Source: Hypomyces perniciosus
Lineage: Eukaryota; Ascomycota; Sordariomycetes; Hypocreales; Hypocreaceae
Length of the DNA: 64,000 nt
Assembly: GCA_008477525.1 (NCBI GenBank)
Contig: SPDT01000007.1
Coordinates: forward strand, 1,364,001 to 1,428,000
Direction: 5' to 3'
Part shown: in pieces, positions 11,829 to 22,106 of the stretch
Numbering within the stretch: the stretch's first letter is position 1
Layout: every line of letters begins with the position of its first letter
Position numbers and translations under genes: made by a program
Notes under the pieces: model-generated
The model's input: the letters and a program-made list of their open reading frames with translations, nothing else
Database searches by the model: none
Told to the model about the DNA's origin: nothing

Positions 11829-14271
11829 CGAAGCAGTAGTCTAAGTCTTATCAGCAGAAGAAGTGTTGGGCTTGCCGCGATAAAATATATTGGTGGGTGG
11901 GGGGTTTTACGCGATAATAACAAAAATCTTTTGTTTTACAATCTGTATCACGCCGTATCACTAAAATGACGCCAAGTGTCCTGTCAGGGTAGTGGCCGAC
12001 GCTACGGAGCGCAACGCGAGGAAATTTGTTGGGGTCACAGGGTTGCGAAATTGTTAGTGGGGTACATCTTGGATTGCGAGCGACGCCTGGCTCAAGCTGA
12101 CCAGGTAGCAATACTTGACGATCGACAGACTATCAAAATTTTCCGTCATCGCGGTGATGTGGCTCCTCGTATACTCCACTGGCAGATGGATGAGGCCTGA
12201 ATCAAGGATTAAAGAAAAGAAGCACAAGACCAAATACTCGGACTGCGCTGATGCACGGAAAAATAGGCTTGCGACGCAACACTCCGTAGAGAGCGCAAGA
12301 GAGGCGCAAGGATGGAGGATCACGCCTGGGAATTAGAGTAACATGAGATGGGCGTCCTCCGGGCTGATTACCGAGGTTGTACCCAGTACTTCGCATGCCA
12401 GCCACTCAGCGTCCGCAAACAGCCAGGCCTAGGGTGGATGCGGCTCAAGATGGGCGGTTGGTCCAGAATCAATGACTCACTCTCACACGTGCTAGGATAC
12501 GCTTTCTCACCTTTGGCCTGCTCCCAACCTTGCACACGGTCCGCGTGAAAACTCTGATAGTACGAAGTAATCAGGGCGTCGTATCGCGATGTGATTGTGC
12601 AACGCGAGATGTCTTTGACTGCTGCAAGCTCCATGTGCAAACGACAGACACCGCCTTTTCTTACGATCCGTCTTCCCACCCATCCATCTCATGCCAAGTT
12701 GCTGCGTCGAGACGATGATGAGACACAACAGTCTGGTGGGGAGGAGAAATTCGTAAGCCCTCCCCGTACAAGCCAGCTCAGGGGCGAGGTTGCGTGTTTC
12801 AAAACCCGTACTATCAGAACTGGTTATGGTGTGAAGGGAGGTGGTTCAGTAGGAGAGGGGGCCGGCAAGACGCAATTTCAGGGAATGGGTGGCTGGTGGG
12901 TAAAGGGGGGCAAATGGGCGTGACGCGGCCAACCGCGGGTCCATGTCCAGCCCCATCTGAATCCGAGCTGATTGCCCTCGCCCCAGCAGACCTGGACTGG
13001 ACCGCACAGTCAGTCAAGTCGGCGCATTTTTGGCTGGTCACTCCGTTAATATGTGTTTGTCGTCCTTTGCGGTGGCCGCTGCGTTTGTTGGCAAGTTGAT
13101 CGTCCTCTCGTCAGGTGAAGCGCCTACGGTGTTTGCTGTGAAACCCGTGCGAATGGTCAGGAGAATAGCGGCGGCGTGTCGACTATGCGGTGAAGAGGAA
13201 GCAAACTGCCAGCAACCTGCATGACGGCAAGAAGCAGTAGTGAAAGGAAGAGAACGGAGCAGAGCAGAAGAGAAGAAAGCAGAATCAGGTTCGAAAGAAG
13301 TGCGTGTTATGTCCCAAAGCCCTGGCAAGACGCCGTGACCGCCAGCTCGACCGTGCACGAGCACCCTTGTGCCACAGCTTTGGTACCGCGAGGAGCTGCA
13401 TGCTACCGCGGTACTTCAGGGGGCTCTGGGGCCGTGGTGGGCAAAAGGAGATAAAATCACAGCAGTGCCGCCTGCTGATTGGTGGACACCGCCGCTGGCG
13501 CGCACGCTAAGCTTAGGCCGGCTCTGCCAGAGGGACGCCACAGGTGGTGTTGTTGCCTGGGAGTATTGCCTGGGCCTGCCGCAGCCAGAATTATAAGTAC
13601 CCAGCCCTCCCCCATCCGCTGTTTCGATATTCTTGTGCGGACGTCCCGACCGGCGGCCCTACGTACCTACCATATCCGTCCGGCCTCTCATTAATTATTT
13701 TCCCCTCCAAACCGACGTCAGGCCCCACTTTTCCGGCGGTCTCGCTCCTCCCTCACTCTCTCCCTTCGTCACCGGACGCCTGAGTCTGCCCGCTTTTCGC
13801 CTCTGCAACGTCAAGTTGTTGAAGCTGAACAGCCTCTCCTATCTTTTGAAGCGCGTGGAGAAACAGAGCGGAAGGCGATCTCGCTCTCTAGGTTTAAACG
13901 GTGTCGACGTCCTGCGATCAGGCAAAGAGAGAACTGGAACACGTTCCTTGCGCCGTCGCTCCTTGCGTGTGCAACCGATCTCGTTGATCTCCGACGAAGA
14001 CTTCATAGCGATATCGCCGTCGTCGTCAGCCCATCGGGTCGTTGCCTCGTTGTGTAGAACACAATATAAAGAAGTTGCTTTGAAGTGAAGAAAAAAAGAG
14101 ACCTTCGAGTCTTGGTTGTTGGGAAGCCGCGCGCGAGCATTATCGACCGACCAAACTCGACCCTCGTTGTCATATCCTCCTTGTTGCGTCCATCGCATCG
14201 CAGGGAAATCCCATAACTGCTCGAGCAGCATTCTGTAGGGGAGACATTCACTTGTTCATCTCCCACGTTTG

Positions 14272-14576
14272 GTAGGTAACGCTTCTCCTTTGTTGCTTTG
14301 TTGTTGTGATTGTGCACCTTTCCCGCATTCACTGCGCCGCAGCGGCGTTGCACTGCCAGCTGGCTTCACGTGCTCCACTATCAAAAAGTCAACTTCTCCA
14401 CGCTCACCTTAACCTTTCCCTTCTTTCACCTCAAGGCTGCATATGCGCAGGATAATACTATTTCAACATTAATCATCGGCTTTCATCGTCACCGTCGCTT
14501 CTCTTCCGTTCCAATACTTTCGCACACAACGTCGCCCACTTCCTACATGCAGGTTGCTGACTTTTCTCTTGCATAG
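14272..14576 (+). other. Possible 5'-UTR intron of the TBP gene
   Basis: A strong acceptor, CTGAC followed by a pyrimidine tract and GCATAG, ends at 14576, 54 nt before the TBP start codon. Candidate donors are GTAGGT at 14272 and GTAACG at 14276. The acceptor is convincing, the donor choice is not. If spliced, it removes short upstream ATGs such as the one at 14547. Confidence 0.45.
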
Positions 14577-14630
14577 ATCTGCTCAGCATCGCCTCGTAGC
14601 CACACTGCGTGTTGCGATCCATTCCGAACC

Positions 14631-15565
14631 ATGGAGGGCATTCAAACTCATCCGGCAAATGCTGCCCAAGCCAAGGCGTTCACCGCACCGGGCTCGTTAT
14701 CGTTTCCAGGCGCGTCAAATGAACTGACGCCACCGTCTACCAACGGGGACAATGGCCAACGGTCATCCCCGAATGGTCAGCAGGCCGCGAATGGAAATGG
14801 GGTGACTCCCGCAACTCCTGCCGCCACGCCTGCAGCCTCACAGGGGCCCAGTGGGATCACTCCTACCTTGCAGTATGTATACTCTTGAGTAACTTGGCTT
14901 TGCTCAGTGAAGCTTATCTCGCAACCAAAGGAACATCGTGGCCACGGTCAATCTAGATTGCCGCTTGGACCTGAAGACGATTGCCCTGCACGCGCGAAAT
15001 GCTGAATACAATCCCAAGGTAATGCCACACAGCTCTCTGCTTAACGGTTTCGAATATGGCGCTAACTGGACTTAGCGTTTTGCTGCCGTCATCATGCGAA
15101 TTCGCGAGCCTAAGACCACAGCTCTAATTTTCGCCTCTGGCAAGATGGTTGTTACTGGCGCCAAGTCTGAGGATGACTCGAAACTTGCGTCAAGGAAATA
15201 TGCTCGCATTATCCAGAAGCTGGGCTTCAACGCCAAGTTCACGGACTTTAAGATCCAGAACATTGTCGGCTCTTGCGACATTAAGTTCCCCATTCGGCTC
15301 GAGGGTCTTGCATCCCGCCATCATAACTTCAGCTCTTACGAGCCTGAGTTGTTCCCTGGTCTCATCTATCGCATGATCAAGCCCAAGATTGTGCTCCTCA
15401 TCTTTGTCTCTGGCAAGATTGTCTTGACAGGTGCCAAAGTCAGAGAAGAAATTTACCAAGCCTTCGAAATGATCTACCCTGTGCTTCAAGGTCAGTTTTC
15501 CTCTCTCTATATGTCTAAAGACCTGTTGACTGACTCTCTGCATGGTAGACTTCCGCAAGATGTGA
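14631..15565 (+). CDS. spt15: TATA-box-binding protein (TBP)
   Basis: Universal initiation factor that bends TATA-region DNA for RNA polymerases I, II and III. Four exons: 14631-14872, 14931-15018, 15076-15490 and 15549-15565; the last has only 17 nt and encodes DFRKM plus stop. Total 253 residues. The N-terminal 80 residues are Ala/Pro/Thr/Asn-rich and variable. The saddle domain then follows as two direct repeats: [20 protein letters not shown] with [16 protein letters not shown], and [18 protein letters not shown] with [16 protein letters not shown]. The C-terminus, [20 protein letters not shown], is nearly invariant among fungal TBPs, which confirms the tiny last exon. Intron 2 has a clear GCTAAC branch point. 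Confidence 0.97.
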
Positions 15566-16531
15566 ATGCACTATGGGTATGGTCGGGGAATTTTATTCTC
15601 GTGTACCACTATCGCACACCAAAAATCTCGATGTGTATGATTAGACCGCATGGTCATGATACCACGATTGCTTTTCCATAAAACAACGGCAGCTCTGAAC
15701 CTGATAGGCCACAATCAGGTTCATGACTGGGCACCGTTTGTATCATGTGATTTCTGCTGCATTGCATTGGCGTTGGCAAAGGAGGGTCGGAAGAGGTATT
15801 TCTGTTTTCTTATGATGGATCTGGTTCACGGCAAAAAAAGAACAAAGACTACCCATCCCGCGACACACACACAAACTCACAACATAGATTGCTCGTGGCC
15901 ATTTTGGGGCTGATCTGACAGCCCTTTGTGGCCGTTTTTAATGGTTTCGAGGGCGAAAGTTAGGTGGTTGAAAAATCGACTGGAGAGAGGGGTTGCTGAC
16001 GAGTGGCCACGGTGGGCCCGTTGGTAGGAAAGAATGGCTTGTGGGGACGCAAGCCGTACACATAATGAGGACACGTTATACCCTTGCCGTGACGGGGGAA
16101 CTTGATTTATCAGGACCCTTGTTGAACGAGGGTCGTAACAACTATGAGAGGCTAGTTATCCCACCACTCTTGCAGTTAGCGTTAGCTACAATGCCTAGTT
16201 TTTGTCCTCTGACCTTCTGGTGATTTGTTACCAATGTTGGATATTGTACCACTACGTGATTGAACTCGTGTGTCTGTACGTAGGCAGGGGTTGTTTAGCC
16301 AAGAATGATGGGATTCTGCGTGCCGATAATCGGCCACGCGCACTCCTGTCTTCCATCAGGATCTATCCCCACCAGCAACGTTCTGTTGCCCCCTCATGGC
16401 AGTATATGCTTAGTAAATAAATGCATGCATCCGATGCTATGCGTGGACTCGAACAGTCATTCTTCTAGATCTGGCGTCGCTTCTTAGGTGCTTTGGATAA
16501 GACCTTCAAAACACCAGTCGATGACAAAAAA
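15566..16531. other. Spacer downstream of TBP, upstream of the FAD oxidase
   Basis: Contains the TBP 3' region and the promoter side of the FAD oxidoreductase. I see no coding sequence, RNA gene or repeat that I can support. Confidence 0.5.
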
Positions 16532-17920
16532 ATGGATAGTCCACCGCAATCGATTCTGATTATCGGCTCCGGCGTTTTTGGGCTCAGTACCGCCTGGGCT
16601 CTTACCAAGCGGCCTTTCTTCGCCAACACGGCCATCACCATCGTCGACGATGCACGTGGTCAATTCCCTCCACCAGACGCTGCAAGTATAGACTCTTCGC
16701 GGATTATCAGACCGGATTATGCGGACCCAGACTACGCGGAGCTTGCGGCGCTGGCGCAGGAGGAGTGGAGGAAGCAAGGAGATGATGAACTTGGTGGTCA
16801 AGGGCGGTATACGGAGACTGGGTTTGTGTTGACGGCGGATGAGCCGAAGCAAGTCAGGCCGGGGAAGAAATCAGGAATGAATTATACAAAGGCGAGTTGG
16901 ACTAATGCCGCTCGAATTGCAGAGAAGAATGGTCATTCGGCGGAGAAAGTGCGCACGCTGGAGAGTGCCAAGGCGTTGCAGGAGTTTTTGGGGATTGATG
17001 GACATCCTGGCGATTGGGGATATGTGAATGAATTGTCTGGATGGGCAAATGCAGGCAAAGGGATGGCTTGGTTGCACGACAAGGTCAAGGCAACGGGGAG
17101 AGTGGGTTTCGTGGATGCTAGGGTGGAAGAGCTGGTAACAGAGGGCAAGAAAGTCACCGGGGCAAAGCTCAGTGACTCCAGGATCCTGAAGGCGGACGTT
17201 GTGTTCGTTGCTGCGGGAGCATGGACAGGCAGCTTGATCGATCTTAGGGGTCGGATAGAGGCGACGGGACAGCCACTGGGCTACATCGACATCTCAGAGG
17301 AAGAGTTCCAGGTGTTGGTGAAGCAACCTGTGGTATTGAACTTGAGCACTGGACTGTTCATCATCCCGCCACAAGAACAAGTGCTCAAAGTTGCACAACA
17401 CAGCTTCGGGTACCTCAATCCTGTTACCGTCTCAACTGCTCTGCCCCCCTCGCCATCACTTGAGCGCACGCCCATAATTGTGTCGAGGCCGGTGACGTAT
17501 CGAGATGGCGGCAGCACAGGCCTACCCCTCGAAGCGGACAAGGCCTTGCGTCAAGGACTGAAGGACCTTAGCCCAGTCAAGGGCCTAGAAAACCGGTCGT
17601 GGAAAGACACGAGACTGTGCTGGTACTCTGACACGAGCGACGGGGACTGGCTGGTTGATTGGCATCCTGGCTGGGAAGGACTCTTCATAGCCACGGGCGA
17701 CAGTGGACATGGATACAAGTTCCTGCCTGTGCTGGGAGAGAAGTTTGTGGATTGCCTAATTGGAAAGGGTGGTGAGTTGGGACAGAAATGGAAGTGGAAG
17801 CAAGTTGTGAGCGATGGCGTGGGGAGAGAGATTGATGGGAAGTTCAGGGGGTTGGTTACAGAGGATGGAAGTCGAGGTGGCGAGCCGGGATTGATATTGC
17901 AAAAGGAGCTGAGGAACTGA
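16532..17920 (+). CDS. FAD-dependent oxidoreductase, fructosyl-amine / sarcosine / pipecolate oxidase type
   Basis: Single exon of 462 residues. The start at 16532 (MDSPPQSILIIGSGVFGLS) is the first ATG and puts the FAD-binding GSGVFG at 12-17, where the DAO family has it. A second landmark, RLCWYSDTSDGDWLVDWHP, places a Cys where fructosyl amino acid and monomeric sarcosine oxidases bind FAD covalently. It is followed by GLFIATGDSGHGYKFLPVLG, the conserved C-terminal FAD contact. Length (about 440-470) fits this group. The family oxidises secondary amines to imines with release of hydrogen peroxide. The substrate cannot be read from sequence: glycated amino acids, sarcosine, pipecolate or saccharopine are all possible. 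No peroxisomal SKL-type tail is seen (the protein ends LQKELRN). Confidence 0.85.
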   Translation: MDSPPQSILIIGSGVFGLSTAWALTKRPFFANTAITIVDDARGQFPPPDAASIDSSRIIRPDYADPDYAELAALAQEEWRKQGDDELGGQGRYTETGFVLTADEPKQVRPGKKSGMNYTKASWTNAARIAEKNGHSAEKVRTLESAKALQEFLGIDGHPGDWGYVNELSGWANAGKGMAWLHDKVKATGRVGFVDARVEELVTEGKKVTGAKLSDSRILKADVVFVAAGAWTGSLIDLRGRIEATGQPLGYIDISEEEFQVLVKQPVVLNLSTGLFIIPPQEQVLKVAQHSFGYLNPVTVSTALPPSPSLERTPIIVSRPVTYRDGGSTGLPLEADKALRQGLKDLSPVKGLENRSWKDTRLCWYSDTSDGDWLVDWHPGWEGLFIATGDSGHGYKFLPVLGEKFVDCLIGKGGELGQKWKWKQVVSDGVGREIDGKFRGLVTEDGSRGGEPGLILQKELRN

Positions 17921-18214
17921 AGGGAAGAAATCAAGTTCTTTTGGAAGTTGGGGAAATTAGAAAGTTAAACAACCTGAATGATGTTTGGAGCAGGAGAAGT
18001 TCGGAATTATTATTCCTACCTGGATGAGTTTCGGGCTGATAGCATTGAGTTATCGTTGTACCGGGGCTGTTTGCAATATGTGGGGCAACACCTTCACCTC
18101 GAGTCTATCCGAGCGCTGCACTTCGCGACAACCAAGCTCAAACATACCTCCAATTCCCCACGTACTCTTTCGTTATGGAGTGCTCATAATCTACAAAACT
18201 CTTCAAAACCCACA

Positions 18215-20572
18215 ATGTCATCCTCAAAAGACCTGGTTGATTTCCCAGGCGTCGAAGCCAAGCTCCAAAAACTCTCCAAGCAATCCGCCTACGAGAAGCA
18301 AAAAGCCGAAGCCGAAGCCAAGCGCCAACGTGAAGCCGCTGAGACTGCCGCCGTATACGAGGACTTTGTTAAGAGCTTCGATCACGATGGCGACGACGAT
18401 ACGAGTGCCAGCAACGCCGCGCCAACTCGGCAGCGACACGGATTCTCTGGTGGTCCGCCGCCCTCAGCTCCCGGCGCTTCGCGACGACACTTCGGAACAT
18501 CTTCTGGATTGAAGAGCGGACCAGGGAGCTTGGGGATGGCACCGGCGCCATTTGGGAAGAAGCGCTCGTTCCAAGACTTTTCTAGAGGGCCGAGGGAGAA
18601 GTCGATGCTGGCGTTCGAGGACAGGGAAGGAGGCGTCTCGTCGGTGCCAAAGGCGTTTGACGCAAGCGATGATGAGGAAATGGGAGATGCTGTCGACCGA
18701 GCTCAAGAGAAGGCCATAGCGAGGCCGACGCTGAGGTTATCGAATTTGCCTCCAGGGACATCTCCTGCAACGATCAAGGCACTCCTGCCCAATAACTTGA
18801 CTGTGGAGAATGTGAAGATCCAACCACCGGCTGGGCCTGGAGGTTCTGAGAGGAAATGCACTGTTGCTATTGTCACGATGTCGCAAGAGACGCCGGCTAA
18901 TGATATAGATACGGCAGTGAGCCTGCTTCAGAACCGATACATGGGCTATGGCTACTATTTGTCTCTACATCGCCATTTGTCATCCGCTGTCACCAATTCG
19001 ACTCTACCAAGCCTTGGTTCTTCTTCCGCGGGTTCCCAGCCATTTGGCGCCAAGCCGGTGGAACAGAGCTCTAACAATGGGCCGAACGATCACACGCGAC
19101 ACGGATTTAATCGAGGGTTCGCGCCACCTCCATCATATTCCTACGGCTCTGGCGGCGTGAACCGGTCGAATTTGTTCCATGTCCCTGTCAAGCCACCTCA
19201 GGATATCAGAACGATTCAACTCATCAACAAGGTCATTGAAGGGGTCCTTGAACATGGGCCGGAATTCGAAGCACTTCTCATGTCACGGCCTGAGGTGCAG
19301 CGCGCGGAAAAGTGGGCATGGATATGGGATGCGAGGAGCGAGGGTGGTGTTTGGTATCGATGGACACTCTGGGGAGTGGTAACAGGGGCACATTCAGAGC
19401 TGAAGAAAGGCAAGTACGTCCCCTTATTTGACGGGAGTCATGCCTGGAAAACGCCGGATAAGCGACTGCCTTTTGAATACACCACTAGACTGGATGAGTT
19501 TGTTTCGGACTCGGAATATAATTCCTCAGATGAGGAGGATTTTGACGGAGACGGAAACCGCGAAAACCAAGGCAGCGAGGAGGAGAAGACGTTTCTCAGT
19601 CCTTTGGAGAAGGCCAAACTCGTTCATCTCTTGGCGCGCTTGCCGACAACAATTTCGAAGGTGCGAAAAGGAGATATTGCGAGAGTAACAGCGTTTTCGA
19701 TTACTCATGTCAGTCGTGGTGTCGACGAAGTGGTGGACATGATCGTATCCAACATTGAGAAGCCGTTTTCATTAACAGGTGCCAACCCCGAAAGGAAAAG
19801 TGAGGGTAGGGAATTCCAACGAGACGGCGGCGCCGATGAGACGGCTCCAAGCGACGCCACAGATGTGAGCGCAGCTTGCCTGGTGGGCTTATATGTTGTT
19901 AGTGATGTCTTGTCATCGTCATCTACGAGCAACGCGCGGCATTCGTGGCGATATCGGCAACTGTTGGAGACGGCTTTACGGGACCGCAAAGTATTTGAAC
20001 ACCTCGGCATGATGGCGGATAAGCTGGGATGGGGTCGATTGCGGGCCGAGAAATGGAAGCGAAGCGTTAACCTCGTCTTGAACTTGTGGGAGGGGTGGTG
20101 CGTGTTTCCAACAGAAACCCAGGCGCTGTTTGCTAACACGTTCGAAAACCCTCCGTCATTGAAGATACAAGACAAGGCGGACGAATCGGTCAAGAAGGGC
20201 AAATGGAAGGTAGTTGAGGCCAGCACAACCTCTGAAGCCGAGGCTGTTAGTAGTCACGTTGAAGCAGAGAAACCAAGCATCTCCGAGGAGCTGGGTGATG
20301 TCGAGGGCGAACCCATACAAGAGGACGATGTGGCTGGAGAACCTATTGATGAAGACGATGTTGAGGGCGAGCCGATTGAGGAAGATGATGTGGAGGGAGA
20401 GCCGATCGAGGAAGACGATGTAGTGGGTGAGCCAATGGATGAGGATGATGTGCAGGACAAGAAAGAAGCTGATGGACAGGCGGAGTCGCAATCGACAAGC
20501 CGCGGACAGTCTCGAAAGAGGATGCGGGCCGTTGACATGTTTGCGGATTCAGATCACTCGGATGGGCACTAA
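18215..20572 (+). CDS. SR140/U2SURP-like U2 snRNP-associated protein (RRM, SURP, CID)
   Basis: Likely pre-mRNA splicing factor. Single exon of 785 residues from the ATG at 18215 (MSSSKDLVDFPGVEAKL); the frame is open 237 nt further upstream but that part has no family similarity. A charged helix (20-45) is followed by a disordered region, an RRM-like domain starting LRLSNLPPG (173 on), a SURP/SWAP module (IRTIQLINKVIEGVLEHGPEFEALL) and a CID-like helical domain (LSPLEKAKLVHLLARLPTTISKVRKGDIARVT to NLWEGWCVFP). This domain order is that of U2SURP/SR140. The C-terminus replaces the usual RS tail with an acidic segment made of five 10-residue repeats and ends with a basic RKRMR stretch. The gene follows the FAD oxidase closely, with 294 bp between. 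Confidence 0.85.
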   Translation: MSSSKDLVDFPGVEAKLQKLSKQSAYEKQKAEAEAKRQREAAETAAVYEDFVKSFDHDGDDDTSASNAAPTRQRHGFSGGPPPSAPGASRRHFGTSSGLKSGPGSLGMAPAPFGKKRSFQDFSRGPREKSMLAFEDREGGVSSVPKAFDASDDEEMGDAVDRAQEKAIARPTLRLSNLPPGTSPATIKALLPNNLTVENVKIQPPAGPGGSERKCTVAIVTMSQETPANDIDTAVSLLQNRYMGYGYYLSLHRHLSSAVTNSTLPSLGSSSAGSQPFGAKPVEQSSNNGPNDHTRHGFNRGFAPPPSYSYGSGGVNRSNLFHVPVKPPQDIRTIQLINKVIEGVLEHGPEFEALLMSRPEVQRAEKWAWIWDARSEGGVWYRWTLWGVVTGAHSELKKGKYVPLFDGSHAWKTPDKRLPFEYTTRLDEFVSDSEYNSSDEEDFDGDGNRENQGSEEEKTFLSPLEKAKLVHLLARLPTTISKVRKGDIARVTAFSITHVSRGVDEVVDMIVSNIEKPFSLTGANPERKSEGREFQRDGGADETAPSDATDVSAACLVGLYVVSDVLSSSSTSNARHSWRYRQLLETALRDRKVFEHLGMMADKLGWGRLRAEKWKRSVNLVLNLWEGWCVFPTETQALFANTFENPPSLKIQDKADESVKKGKWKVVEASTTSEAEAVSSHVEAEKPSISEELGDVEGEPIQEDDVAGEPIDEDDVEGEPIEEDDVEGEPIEEDDVVGEPMDEDDVQDKKEADGQAESQSTSRGQSRKRMRAVDMFADSDHSDGH
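20299..20455 (+). repeat. In-frame 30-bp tandem repeat (5 units) encoding acidic decapeptides
   Basis: Five consecutive units of the pattern GEPIxEDDVx lie at the C-terminus of the SR140-like protein. Unit codons differ mainly at third positions, so the repeat is old enough to have drifted or is held by selection on protein. Confidence 0.85.
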
Positions 20573-22106
20573 TGGTGGAGATGGCGCTATGAAGACTATG
20601 TAATACCCGATTTCCAGCTTGCTACTCCGTAGTGTTGTCATGAATGAATGATGCTCCTACATACATGGATAGCCGCTGACAAGGGCGGAGTGATAAGTCG
20701 CCGAACTAAGGATGATGATGACATGCAAGTCTGATTACGGTTACTGCTACCACCATGATGACTACACCGTACTCCGCACTCTGTGCTCCATCGTGACGGA
20801 TCCATCAATCTTTGTTAGTGGATGCTGTCCGTGTGCCATGGCGGCGCAGCCAATAGAAACTTGCTCAAACATGGCCAGGCTGGTGCCGAGGACGGTTCGT
20901 CTGCCCATCAGCATCAGGTCAGGTGGAGATGGTTAAGCTATCCATTACACAAGAAATGGACAGACCGCCCCATATTCAAAATGTCCTCCTGTGTTACGTG
21001 CGCATACGAGATGTGTGTTTTTCGTTACGAGATGGCACACATTTGTTTCTCGCCCGGGACCCCCAGCGGAACAACAAAACACGGAGACCGATCTCCGGGT
21101 CGGAGGCGGCTCACGGACGGCTCTGGTGTCGACGACATTCGGCCCCGTCCACACCCCCCCGAGAAGAAGGCCGGGTGCCAGAAGTCGCCTCGTCTGCAGG
21201 AGGGGGCAGGCAGGCTCCGCTGGTCAGACCACTCATGTGCAAAGAATATAGTGCATGCCAACCCTCCGGACCTTTAGAGAGAGGGTTCCTGGCGGCGGTG
21301 TCAGGCATGGCCTGAAGGTGATGTTGCTACTGGAACGTGGACGAGATTTTGGGATTGACCGGTTGGCACTGGAGCACATACATAAGGTAGGTATGTAGCT
21401 GCGAGGCTCTAGGGCTTATCTATCGTGGCGCCTCAGGGGGATCTATTGGAAGAAGCCCACTGGAAGAAGTGCCCTGAGCTGAGTGCTACTACTAGTACTG
21501 AGTGCTACCCCCAGTATCCCTCAAGGCGGTGGTGATGGCCTGCTAAAAACAAGGCCCCCGCACGTGGGGCCGCATTGTGCCTTGGGAGCATTGATGGATG
21601 GGGTCGACTCGGCTGCAATCCTCAAATCTCTTCCACCGGGAATCTGCAGCCGTGCGGCGTTGTTGACTTGACATTCCGAGGGGAACACAGATTTCCTCTC
21701 GACGAGGCGCCTGGAATCCGCATATACACACCGACCTGCCTACGAGAATCCGCGTCTAGACGACTCTCCTCAATCGGAGAAGAAGTTTCAAATCTCGGTC
21801 GCATCGCATCGCTCAACGAATCCCCCCGAGTCATCGAATCCCCCACTATCTATCGCCAGAGACTCATCCGACGTCGACAACAATAGCCTGCTCGATCCGT
21901 ATCCGAACCCCGACGATATCTTTCCTTACTTGATGATATTCTAAACTTGTGGCCGAATTTCTCGCCCCAGCTTCAAGCGCTGAGCGGTGCAACTCCGGGC
22001 TATTCGCCGCAATTACGGCCACGATCGCCGTTGTTGCTCCGCACCAGCATCAGCAGCAGCGCATGAGAACCAGTTCGCATCTCGATATCCATATCTACAA
22101 TTCGTC
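20573..22106. other. Spacer and leader upstream of the copper regulator
   Basis: About 1.5 kb without convincing coding sequence. It has one TACTCCGTA copy (20623), a CCAAT at about 20849 and a purine/pyrimidine-mixed stretch before the copper-fist start. No RNA gene was recognised. Confidence 0.5.

Larger units (their letters stand above)
11273..14630. other. 3.4 kb spacer between cir2 and the TBP gene
   Basis: No open frame in this stretch resembles a known protein or shows sustained coding character. It holds four exact TACGAAGTA copies (11423, 11800, 11820, 12561), a small perfect palindrome (11781-11796), a GATTGG (reverse CCAAT) at about 13479 and a TTATAAG box near 13591. The last 1 kb is pyrimidine-rich and probably serves as promoter and leader of the TBP gene, including a likely leader intron. 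Confidence 0.55.

Noticed and set aside
14547..14576. Nine-codon upstream ORF before TBP
   Set aside because: It coincides with the end of a likely leader intron, so it is probably absent from the mature mRNA.
17978..18214. 79-residue N-terminal extension of the SR140-like protein
   Set aside because: Open by chance; residues lack the charge pattern of the conserved start, and the ATG at 18215 begins the family-like sequence.
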